NCBI RefSeq assembly: GCF_010692745.1
Contig: NZ_JAAHTB010000001.1
Location: forward strand, 1-64,000
Direction of reading: 5' to 3'
Length of the DNA stretch: 64,000 nt
Origin: Methylobacterium sp. BTF04
GTDB taxonomy: Bacteria; Pseudomonadota; Alphaproteobacteria; Rhizobiales; Beijerinckiaceae
Below the pieces are notes generated by a model, which saw nothing but the letters and a program-made list of their open reading frames with translations, searched no databases and was not told the origin of the DNA. Each line of letters begins with the position of its first letter. Position 1 is the stretch's first letter. Positions 57,318 through 64,000 of this stretch are shown here, piece by piece. A program made the position numbers and the translations under genes.

Positions 57318-58703
57318 TCAGGCGCCGAGGCTCTCCGCGTCGCGGGCCTTGGTCAGGTAACCGGTGACGGAGCGGGCCGGCACGAGGTACCGCTCGGCCA
57401 CCGCCATGAGGCGCGCCTTGGTGACGCCCTCGATGTCGGACGGCCAACGGCGGACCTCTTCGATGCTCTCGCCGATGGCGAGCGCCGAACCGTAGATGCG
57501 GGCGAGAGAGGACTGGCTGTCGGAGGAATAGACCGTCTCGGCCACCAGCCGGGTCTTGGCCCGCTCGATCGCCTCGGGCTCCAGCGCCTCCGAGGGGGCA
57601 CGCCGCAGGACGCGGTCGACCTCCTCCTCCAGCTTCTCCAGGCTGACGCCTTCGGCCGGGATCGCGTAGACCGAGAAGCGGGTGTCGTCGATGGCCGAGC
57701 CCATGTACCAAGCGCCGGCATTCACCGCGACGCCGAGGTCCATCACCAGCTTGCGGTAGAGGTAGGAGGTCGAGCCACCGCCCATCACCTCGGCGAGCAG
57801 CTCGAGGGCATGGCACTCGCCATCCCGCGCCGTGATGCAGGACGGGGTGAGGTAGAGCCGCTGGAGCGTCGGCTGTTCGACCTTCGGATCGGCCACGGCG
57901 AGGCGGCGCAGCGCTTTCGGCTCGGGCTCGCGGGCACGAACCCGCACCGGCCGCGTGCCCTGGGGGGTGACCCGGCCATAGGTGTCGTCGGCCATGCGGC
58001 GGACATCGTCGGGGGTGACGTCGCCGGCCACTACCAGGATGGCGTTCTCGGGCGTGTAGAAGCGCTTGTAATAATCGAGGGCGTGGGTGCGGTTCAGTTC
58101 CTCGATCTCGTGCATCCAGCCGATGATCGGCGTGCCGTAGGGGTGATGCACGAACAGCGACGCGGCCATCGCCTCGGAGAGCTGGGCCGACGGGTCGGTC
58201 TCGACCCGCATGCGGCGCTCCTCCAGCACCACGTCGCGCTCGGGCGCCACTACGGCATCCTCCAGCACGAGGCCGGTCATCCGGTCGGCCTCGAATTCCA
58301 TCATCGTCTTGAGATGGTCGCGCGCCACGCGCTGGAAATAGGCGGTGTAATCGTAGGAGGTGAAGGCGTTCTCCTGGCCGCCGAGGCCCGAGACGGCCTG
58401 CGAGAAGGCGCCGATCGGGTGCTTCTCGGTACCCTTGAACATCAGGTGTTCGAGGAAGTGGGCGATGCCGGACTGGCCCAACGGATCATCGGCTGAGCCG
58501 TTGCGGTACCACACCATGTGGGTGACGACGGGCGCGCGGTGATCGGGAACGACGACGACATCGAGGCCATTGTCGAGCGCGAACGCGCTGACCTCGGGGC
58601 CACCCGCTTCGGAGCGCCCGAACGAGGCGCCCTCCGCCCGGCCCGCGCTCGAATGGCTGCGGACGGGACCGAAGAGGGGCGTGTCCTTCCTGAACAGGTG
58701 CAT
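57318..58703 (-). CDS. M16 family zinc peptidase, catalytic subunit
   Basis: 461-residue metallopeptidase. The inverted zinc motif HFLEH gives His82, Glu85 and His86, with the distal Glu in VLEERRMRVETD downstream. The N-terminus (MHLFRKDTPLFGPVRS) is not a clear signal peptide. It lies after the BamF-like gene and before the inactive homologue on the minus strand, an arrangement common in alpha-proteobacteria behind lspA. Natural substrates are unknown; periplasmic or cytosolic location is open. Confidence 0.93.
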   Translation of the reverse strand: MHLFRKDTPLFGPVRSHSSAGRAEGASFGRSEAGGPEVSAFALDNGLDVVVVPDHRAPVVTHMVWYRNGSADDPLGQSGIAHFLEHLMFKGTEKHPIGAFSQAVSGLGGQENAFTSYDYTAYFQRVARDHLKTMMEFEADRMTGLVLEDAVVAPERDVVLEERRMRVETDPSAQLSEAMAASLFVHHPYGTPIIGWMHEIEELNRTHALDYYKRFYTPENAILVVAGDVTPDDVRRMADDTYGRVTPQGTRPVRVRAREPEPKALRRLAVADPKVEQPTLQRLYLTPSCITARDGECHALELLAEVMGGGSTSYLYRKLVMDLGVAVNAGAWYMGSAIDDTRFSVYAIPAEGVSLEKLEEEVDRVLRRAPSEALEPEAIERAKTRLVAETVYSSDSQSSLARIYGSALAIGESIEEVRRWPSDIEGVTKARLMAVAERYLVPARSVTGYLTKARDAESLGA

Positions 58704-58796
58704 CGGTTTTCCTTCAGCGTTCGGCCCTGACAGACCGTCCGTCGTGAACAGGGATGCCCGCTACGTCGCCCCGCGAGGCGCTCGGGTCGGGCATAT

Positions 58797-58829
58797 CCCG
58801 TACCGCCGTCCATCCGGCGGCAGTACGGG
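58797..58829. terminator. Stem-loop after the BamF-like gene
   Basis: CCCGTACCGCCG and CGGCGGCAGTACGGG pair with a short bulge, immediately below the stop of the BamF-like gene at 58836. No T-run on the minus strand. It separates that gene from the M16 pair. Confidence 0.45.
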
Positions 58830-58835
58830 ACACGG

Positions 58836-59468
58836 CTAGTTGCGGGAGCGCTGGTAGACGCCCGGATCGGATTCCTCGCGCTCACGCGAGGGATTGTTGA
58901 TGGGATCGCTGGTGTTCTTGGCGACTTTCTTCGGCGCCTTGCGGTAGCCGGTGGGCGGATCGGTGAGGACGTCGCGATCGGGCTCGGCGATCGACGGCTC
59001 GGACTTCGCTTCCGACCTCAGGCCGAACGGGTTCGACCAGAACGAAGACCGGTCCTCGTTCTCGCCCTCGGGTCGGCCAGGCTCGGTGCGCACCTGCGCG
59101 TCGGCACGACGCCCGCCGCGCATCTCGTCCACCGAGAGGGTCATGTTGTTGTCGTTCATGCGTCCCTGCGTGCCACGGGCAATGGGCTTTCGCGCATCGG
59201 CCGCCGCCCGCTCGCGCTGGACGATCTCGGGATCCTTGGGCCATTGCGGCGAGGCGTCGGCGCTGCGCGGCGTCGGCAGCGCCTTGCCGTCGAGCTTCGG
59301 CGGCATCACCAGCGGCGCGCGCTCGCGATAGGTGATGGCCGGCTTTTCCGGCTCGATCAGCCCGATGTTGCTCATGGCGTCGCGCAGGAACACGCCCTGC
59401 TGCGCCTGTGCGGCTCCGGAGGCCAGAACACCGGCCATTGCCAATAGGAACCCGCGATGCCCGATCAT
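58836..59468 (-). CDS. Exported protein resembling BamF/DUF3035
   Basis: 210-residue protein with a Sec signal peptide (MIGHRGFLLAMAGVL, AxA cleavage at AAQAQ) and a mature region beginning with EKPAITYRERAPLVMPPKL. This resembles the DUF3035 region of the alpha-proteobacterial outer-membrane assembly subunit BamF. Unlike typical BamF it has no lipobox cysteine, so it should be soluble or otherwise attached. The C-terminal half is charged and low-complexity. It lies between lspA and the M16 peptidase pair, the usual place of DUF3035 genes. Homology is by pattern from memory. Confidence 0.7.
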   Translation of the reverse strand: MIGHRGFLLAMAGVLASGAAQAQQGVFLRDAMSNIGLIEPEKPAITYRERAPLVMPPKLDGKALPTPRSADASPQWPKDPEIVQRERAAADARKPIARGTQGRMNDNNMTLSVDEMRGGRRADAQVRTEPGRPEGENEDRSSFWSNPFGLRSEAKSEPSIAEPDRDVLTDPPTGYRKAPKKVAKNTSDPINNPSREREESDPGVYQRSRN

Positions 59469-59659
59469 GTCGCCCCCGATGTCCATTCGGTCGCCGGGCC
59501 CGGCTCGCGGACCCGGATGGTCGCCCTGACGCGGGCGATCCTGATCCGACCTCGCCGGCCTGATCCCGGTTTCGGGCGATCGTATGGCGCCTTGACCGCA
59601 GCGCACCACCCTGCCGCAGACAACGATCCTCGGTGTGGTTTACGGATCACATACCCACA

Positions 59660-60154
59660 CTAGATGTCGCGCGCCGCCCGGGAGGTGGCTGGACGCAGAC
59701 TGTCGAGGATCAGTCCGACCACACCCGCCACGATGGCGGCGTCGGCGACGTTGAACACGTACCAGGACCATGTGCCCCAGTGCAGGTGCACGAAATCGAA
59801 CACCGCACCGTAGACCGCCCGGTCGATGGCGTTGCCGATGGCGCCGCCGGCGACGAGGCCGAGAGCCAGTCCGAGCAGGCGGGACTTCGTCCGGCGCATC
59901 CATACCGCGAGCCCGATGGCCGCTGCCACGGAGACGGCCACGAGAAGCCAGCGCCCGATCCCGCCCTCCTGCTGGAACAGGCCGTAGGAGACGCCCTTGT
60001 TCCAGACCACGAGGAGGTCGGCAAACGAGGCCAGCCGCCAGGGCTGCGTCAGCACGAGGTCCGTGCCGAAATAGAGCCAGAGTTTGGAGGCCTGATCGAG
60101 CACCAGCGTGGCGACAAGCCCAGCGAGACCCAGACGAAACGGGGTCACGACCAT
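59660..60154 (-). CDS. lspA: Lipoprotein signal peptidase II
   Basis: Aspartic membrane peptidase that removes lipoprotein signal peptides, 164 residues with four helices. The catalytic aspartates are Asp111 in GNAIDR and Asp138 in FNVADAAI. The N-terminal region contains [10 protein letters not shown]. The start at 60154 has GAGGGG 6 nt upstream. It follows ileS by 49 nt on the same strand, an arrangement seen in many bacteria. Note that the nearby BamF-like protein has no lipobox. Confidence 0.95.
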   Translation of the reverse strand: MVVTPFRLGLAGLVATLVLDQASKLWLYFGTDLVLTQPWRLASFADLLVVWNKGVSYGLFQQEGGIGRWLLVAVSVAAAIGLAVWMRRTKSRLLGLALGLVAGGAIGNAIDRAVYGAVFDFVHLHWGTWSWYVFNVADAAIVAGVVGLILDSLRPATSRAARDI

Positions 60155-60203
60155 GCCGATCCCCTCGCCCCGCAGCGTGGGGAAGGAAAGATCCGCGTCA
60201 TTC

Positions 60204-63185
60204 TCACGCGGCGCTCGCCGTGCCATGAGCCGCATCCCACTCGCGCAGGGCCTGGGCGTCGCGCGGCGTCACGTCGGGATAGGCCGTATCAGCGCCGACG
60301 TCAGGCGTGACGCGCCAGGAGCGGGCGCATTTGCGGCCTTCGGCCAGGGCCGGCACGACCGCCACGCCGCGCACATCGTCGAGTCGGAACGCCTCTGCCG
60401 GGCCTTCACCGGCCACGATGCGGATCGCCGAGGTGATGCACACTTCAGCAAAATCGACTCCGTCGAGGGCGGCGCGCAGATCGTCATCGGCGATGGACAT
60501 GGTAGGGGCCGCCTCCAGGCTGGCGCCGATGCGCTTGGCCGCCCGCTCGATCTCCAGCGCACCGGTGACGACCCGGCGCACGCGGCGGATCTTCTGCCAG
60601 CGAGCGGCGAGCGCATCGTCACGCCAGGCTGCCGGGGTTTCCGGCAGGGTCTGGAGATGCACCGAGCCGGTCTCCGACGGGTACCGGTCGAGCCACGCCT
60701 CCTCGGCCGTGAAGGCGAGGACGGGCGCCAGCCAGATCGTGACCCGGCGGAACGTCTCGTCGATCACCTGCAACGCGGCGCGGCGCGTCTGCGACGAGAT
60801 CGGGTCGCAATAGAGCGCGTCCTTGCGCACATCGAAATAGAAGGCCGAGAGATCGCCGGTCATGAAGCCGTTCAGCAACGCCACCACACGCTTGGTGTCG
60901 AACGTGGCATAGGCCTCGCGGATCTCATCATCGAGTTCGCACAGGCGATGGCGGATCAGGCGCTCCAACTCCGGCAAATCGGCGTGCGGGATCTCGGCCC
61001 CGGGCGCGAAATGCGCGAGCGACCCCAGCATCCATCGCACCGAGTTGCGCAGCTTGCGGTAGGTCTCGGCGAAGGTCTTGATGATCTCCGGGCCGATGCG
61101 CAGGTCGTCGGCATAGTCCGAGGCCGCCACCCACAGGCGCAGGATATCGGCGCCCGAATCCTTGATGACGTTCTGGGGCGCCACGACGTTGCCCTTCGAC
61201 TTCGACATCTTCAGGCCCTTGGGGTCGAGCACGAACCCATGGGTGAGGACGATGTCGTAGGGCGCGCGTCCGCGTGTCCCGCTCGACTCGAGCAGCGAGG
61301 ACTGGAACCAGCCGCGATGTTGGTCCGACCCTTCGAGATACATCACCGTATCGGTGCCGCCGTCGCGCTTGCGTCTGATCCCGGCAAGGCCGGGGAAGTG
61401 GTCGGGATCGTCGAGCACGAAGGCATGGGTCGAGCCGGAATCGAACCAGACGTCGAGGACGTCCGTGACCTTGTCGTAATCCGCCGGATCGTGGTCGGGT
61501 CGCAGGAAGCGGGCGCCATCGGAATCCGTGAACCAGGCATCCGCCCCTTCCGCCTCGAACGCGTCCGCGATGCGGGCATCGACCCGCGCGTCGCGAAGAA
61601 CCTCGCTGGTGCCCTTCTTGACGAACACGGTGATCGGCACGCCCCAGGCGCGCTGGCGCGACACCACCCAGTCCGGGCGGTTGGCGACCATGCCGTTGAT
61701 GCGGTTCTTTCCCTGGGGCGGCACCCATTGGGTGTCGTCGATCGCCTTCATCGCCACCGCGCGCAGGGTGCGGCCGTCGAGGGACGCGACGGGCGTGTCG
61801 AGCGCGATGAACCATTGCGGCGTGTTGCGGAAGATGACTGGCTTCTTCGAGCGCCAGGAATGAGGGTAGCTGTGCTTGAGGGTGCCGCGCGCCACCAGGG
61901 TGCCTGCCTCCGTGAGTGCGGCGATGACCGCCTTGTTGGCGTCGCCCTTCTCGCCCTTATGGTTAAGGACAAGTTTTCCCGTGAAACCGGGCGCTTCCTC
62001 GGTGAGCGCTCCGTCGGCATCCACGGTGTAGGGGATGCGGGTGTCGATGCCGCGCGCCTGGAGTGCCCGGCCGTTAGCCATCCAGACATCGAAATCCTCA
62101 CGTCCATGGCTCGGCGCGGTGTGGACGAATCCGGTGCCGGCCTCGTCGGTGACGTGATCGCCCTCGAGCAAAGGCACCTGGAAGTCGTAGCCGGGCACAT
62201 GGCCGGCGAGCGGGTGGGCAAGCGTCAGGCCGCCGAGTTCGGCGGGGGTAACGTCACGCAGGCGCTCGAAGCCTTCGACACGCGCAGCGGCAAAGACCGA
62301 GGCCGCGAGGGTGTCGGCCAGGATGTAGCTGTCGCCGACCTTGGCCCAGTTTTCCTCCGCCGCACTCGTGACGCGGAACAGCCCGTAGGCGACCCGCTTC
62401 GCGTAGGCCACGGCGCGGTTGCCCGGCATGGTCCAGGGGGTGGTGGTCCAGATCACCACGCGGGCCGACGCGAGATCGCCAACCGCACCGGCGGTCAGCC
62501 GGAACGCCGCGAAGATCGTATCGCTCACATGGTCCTCGTACTCGACCTCGGCCTCGGCCAAGGCGGTCTTCTCCACCACCGACCACATCACCGGCTTCGA
62601 GCCGCGATAGAGCTGACCGGTGGCCGCGAAGGTCATGAGCTCGCTGGCGATGGTGGCCTCGGCGGCGAAGGTCATGGTGGCGTAGGGATGGTCCCAGTCG
62701 CCGGTGACGCCGAGGCGCTTGAACTCTTCGCGTTGCACGTCGAGCCATTGGCCGGCGAAGGCCCGGCATTCCTGGCGGAATTCCAGAACCGGCACATCGT
62801 CCTTGTTGCGGCCCTTGGCGCGGTACTGCTCCTCGATCTTCCATTCGATGGGAAGACCGTGACAATCCCAGCCCGGCACGTAGTTGGCGTCGTAGCCGAG
62901 CGCGCCCTGCGAGCGGACGATGACATCCTTGAGGATCTTGTTCAGCGCCGTGCCAATGTGGATGTTGCCGTTGGCGTAGGGCGGTCCGTCATGCAGTACG
63001 AATTTCGGCCGGCCGGCGGCCTGGGTCCGGATCTGGCCGTAAAGGCCCGTGGCGGCCCAGCGCTCGAGCAGCAGAGGCTCGCGCACCGGCAGGCCGGCCC
63101 GCATCGGAAACTCGGTCTGCGGCAGGAACAGGGTCTTCGAGTAGTCGCGGGCCGGCGCGGTGGCGGGATCTGTCTGGTCGCTCAT
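60204..63185 (-). CDS. ileS: Isoleucyl-tRNA synthetase
   Basis: Class I aminoacyl-tRNA synthetase of 993 residues. The HIGH-type motif [13 protein letters not shown] lies at residues 68-79, and the KMSKS loop appears as [12 protein letters not shown]. The editing (CP1) domain includes [18 protein letters not shown] and [12 protein letters not shown]. The C-terminal region ends without the zinc-binding Cys pattern of some eubacterial forms, which I could not verify fully. The start at 63185 ([11 protein letters not shown]) gives the family N-terminus. lspA follows. Confidence 0.96.
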   Translation of the reverse strand: MSDQTDPATAPARDYSKTLFLPQTEFPMRAGLPVREPLLLERWAATGLYGQIRTQAAGRPKFVLHDGPPYANGNIHIGTALNKILKDVIVRSQGALGYDANYVPGWDCHGLPIEWKIEEQYRAKGRNKDDVPVLEFRQECRAFAGQWLDVQREEFKRLGVTGDWDHPYATMTFAAEATIASELMTFAATGQLYRGSKPVMWSVVEKTALAEAEVEYEDHVSDTIFAAFRLTAGAVGDLASARVVIWTTTPWTMPGNRAVAYAKRVAYGLFRVTSAAEENWAKVGDSYILADTLAASVFAAARVEGFERLRDVTPAELGGLTLAHPLAGHVPGYDFQVPLLEGDHVTDEAGTGFVHTAPSHGREDFDVWMANGRALQARGIDTRIPYTVDADGALTEEAPGFTGKLVLNHKGEKGDANKAVIAALTEAGTLVARGTLKHSYPHSWRSKKPVIFRNTPQWFIALDTPVASLDGRTLRAVAMKAIDDTQWVPPQGKNRINGMVANRPDWVVSRQRAWGVPITVFVKKGTSEVLRDARVDARIADAFEAEGADAWFTDSDGARFLRPDHDPADYDKVTDVLDVWFDSGSTHAFVLDDPDHFPGLAGIRRKRDGGTDTVMYLEGSDQHRGWFQSSLLESSGTRGRAPYDIVLTHGFVLDPKGLKMSKSKGNVVAPQNVIKDSGADILRLWVAASDYADDLRIGPEIIKTFAETYRKLRNSVRWMLGSLAHFAPGAEIPHADLPELERLIRHRLCELDDEIREAYATFDTKRVVALLNGFMTGDLSAFYFDVRKDALYCDPISSQTRRAALQVIDETFRRVTIWLAPVLAFTAEEAWLDRYPSETGSVHLQTLPETPAAWRDDALAARWQKIRRVRRVVTGALEIERAAKRIGASLEAAPTMSIADDDLRAALDGVDFAEVCITSAIRIVAGEGPAEAFRLDDVRGVAVVPALAEGRKCARSWRVTPDVGADTAYPDVTPRDAQALREWDAAHGTASAA

Positions 63186-63575
63186 GGTCTTCTGTAAGGT
63201 CTTGGCGCGGATCGTGGGCGGATCGGTGGCGAACACCGGAGCCGGCGGAGGAGGCGATACATAGCCCTCCCGGCATCCGCGCAAGGACCGCCGCGGCGAT
63301 CCTCAGACGGAGGCCGGGCTCATAATTCGAAAGCGGCAGGCGCCGCGCGGATCGCCATGAGCGCACATCCGGCGGCTTCTAGCAGCGGCGGATGGCGGAG
63401 ACCAGCGAGCTTTGACCAGAAGCGGCAGCGCCTGGCGCTTTGGCAAAGTGAGCCAAGTCATCATCGGCCATGCCACCTTTTCGAAGCTCGGCCGTTGATG
63501 ACCGCGCAGATCGTCGACCCCCGGGTCGGCGTCGTGCGAAAGCCTCGAAAAATTCCCGAGAGAGGATACACCGCC
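63186..63575. other. Divergent intergenic region ileS / secreted protein
   Basis: 390 nt between divergent genes. Contains a GC-rich leader region and a TTTCGAATTATGA stretch (minus-strand sense, about 63320-63332) that could hold a -10 element for ileS. A short palindrome CTTTGGCAAAG lies near 63440. GAGAGGAT at 63560 is the ribosome-binding site of the downstream gene. No tRNA, leader peptide or T-box-like structure was recognised. Confidence 0.4.
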
Positions 63576-63842
63576 ATGAGAAAAGCACTGCTCGCCGCCA
63601 CCCTCGTCCTGTCGGCCTTCGCTCTGTCCGGAGCGGCCGAGGCACAGGGCCTTCCGGGCGGCGTCCGCCGGGGTGCAGCCGAGGGTGACCGGGTCGCTGG
63701 TCCGGTCGGTGGCATCGTGGGTGGCGCGGTCGGCGGAGCCGTCGGCACCGTCAACGGGGCGCTCGGCATCGATCCGGGCCGCCGCGCTTATCGGACCCGG
63801 ATGAAGTCGCGCCGGCACACCCGCCACCACCATCACCGCTGA
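63576..63842 (+). CDS. Small secreted glycine-rich protein with His-rich tail
   Basis: 88-residue protein with a signal peptide (MRKALLAATLVLSAFALSG, cleavage near AEAQ). A Gly/Val-rich stretch around residues 43-65 (GPVGGIVGGAVGGAVG) could form a glycine-zipper helix. The basic C-terminus ends in HTRHHHHR. The His cluster might bind metal ions, but this is inference. GAGAGGAT provides a ribosome-binding site. Its last 10 nt overlap the 3' end of the opposing transporter gene. Family not recognised. Confidence 0.75.
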   Translation: MRKALLAATLVLSAFALSGAAEAQGLPGGVRRGAAEGDRVAGPVGGIVGGAVGGAVGTVNGALGIDPGRRAYRTRMKSRRHTRHHHHR

Positions 63843-64000
63843 AGCCGGGCCCTTTCGCGGCGCTCCTGCGCCAGCAGGTAGAGCCCCGAGCCCACGACGA
63901 TGGACGCACCGAGCAGCGTCCATCGGTTCGGCACGTCACCGAAGATCAGATAGCCCAGAAGGACCGACCACAGCAGCTGGGTGTAAATGAAAGGCGCCAG
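63833..64000 (-). CDS. DMT/EamA family transporter, C-terminal part (runs off the window)
   Basis: Only the last 55 codons are present, read from the window edge to TGA at 63833-63835. They begin APFIYTQLLWSVLLGYLIFG and continue VPNRWTLLGASIVVGSGLYL, the typical last two helices of EamA/RhaT drug/metabolite transporters, then a basic tail. It overlaps the convergent secreted-protein gene by 10 nt. The substrate is unknown. Confidence 0.85.
   Translation of the reverse strand: MAPFIYTQLLWSVLLGYLIFGDVPNRWTLLGASIVVGSGLYLLAQERRERARLQR

Noticed and set aside
55755..58496. 913-codon plus-strand frame over the M16 pair
   Set aside because: Both minus-strand genes have family motifs; the opposite frame is His/Arg/Gly-rich without domains.
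60108..63197. 1,029-codon plus-strand frame over ileS and lspA
   Set aside because: It spans two well-supported minus-strand genes and their gap; it is a GC-driven shadow.

Overview
The window is a GC-rich, gene-dense piece of a bacterial chromosome. It most resembles a Methylobacterium/Methylorubrum-type alphaproteobacterium (Hyphomicrobiales). That placement is inferred from three things: the cycHJKL order of cytochrome c maturation genes, the mdh-sucCD-sucAB-lpd arrangement, and a gene set pairing an OxlT-like transporter with an oxalyl-CoA-type ligase and a PanE-like reductase. No rRNA, tRNA, CRISPR array, insertion sequence or prophage was recognised. About 53 protein genes cover most of the sequence.

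Layout. 0.1-6.6 kb: a sensor kinase, then cytochrome c maturation (cycH/ccmI, cycJ/ccmE, cycK/ccmF, cycL/ccmH). 6.6-9 kb: a small secreted protein, then a DUF1007 protein overlapping a NicO-type Ni/Co exporter. 9-11.4 kb: a histidine phosphatase, a XerC-type recombinase and a glutathione transferase that overlaps xerC tail to tail. 11.5-16.4 kb, minus strand: a probable oxalate uptake and assimilation operon (OxlT-like MFS carrier, FAH-family enzyme, PanE-like reductase, AAE3-like ligase), preceded by an AT-rich region with a 30-bp dyad. 16.7-20.3 kb: stress and signalling genes (two CsbD-like proteins, a creatininase-family hydrolase, an ECF sigma factor with an NrsF-type anti-sigma factor, a YcgN-type Cys-cluster protein). 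20.6-29.2 kb: a PBP1A-type enzyme, a DUF1214/DUF1254 pair, a lipoprotein, a candidate structured small RNA with an intrinsic terminator, a Cys-rich periplasmic protein, gshB, a Na+/H+ antiporter and an OsmC protein. 29.5-33 kb: glnD and grpE. 33-39.8 kb: an exported protein; alkB, gpmA, dapB, marC and a methyltransferase on the minus strand; an MBL hydrolase and a TetR regulator.

40.0-49.2 kb carries the TCA block mdh-sucC-sucD-sucA-sucB-lpdA. It encodes malate dehydrogenase, both succinyl-CoA ligase subunits and all three 2-oxoglutarate dehydrogenase components. Every gap in it except the 6-nt sucC/sucD junction holds a GC-rich stem-loop. 49.3-55.8 kb, minus strand: a GAF/HWE-type histidine kinase, kup, bioD coupled to a ferredoxin-NADP reductase, a ring-cleaving dioxygenase and a HupE/UreJ protein. 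56-63.2 kb, minus strand, read as ileS, lspA, a BamF-like exported protein and an M16 peptidase pair in which only the first carries the zinc motif. The window ends with a Gly-rich, His-tailed secreted protein and the C-terminus of a DMT/EamA transporter running off the edge.

The observations most worth following up are the oxalate operon with its unexplained FAH gene, the AT-rich dyad upstream of it, the candidate small RNA at about 25.48-25.59 kb with an exposed anti-Shine-Dalgarno-like stretch, the repeated intercistronic hairpins of the suc block, and a sigma32-like promoter before grpE. Nothing in the window is clearly an undescribed defence or mobile system; most of it is core metabolism.
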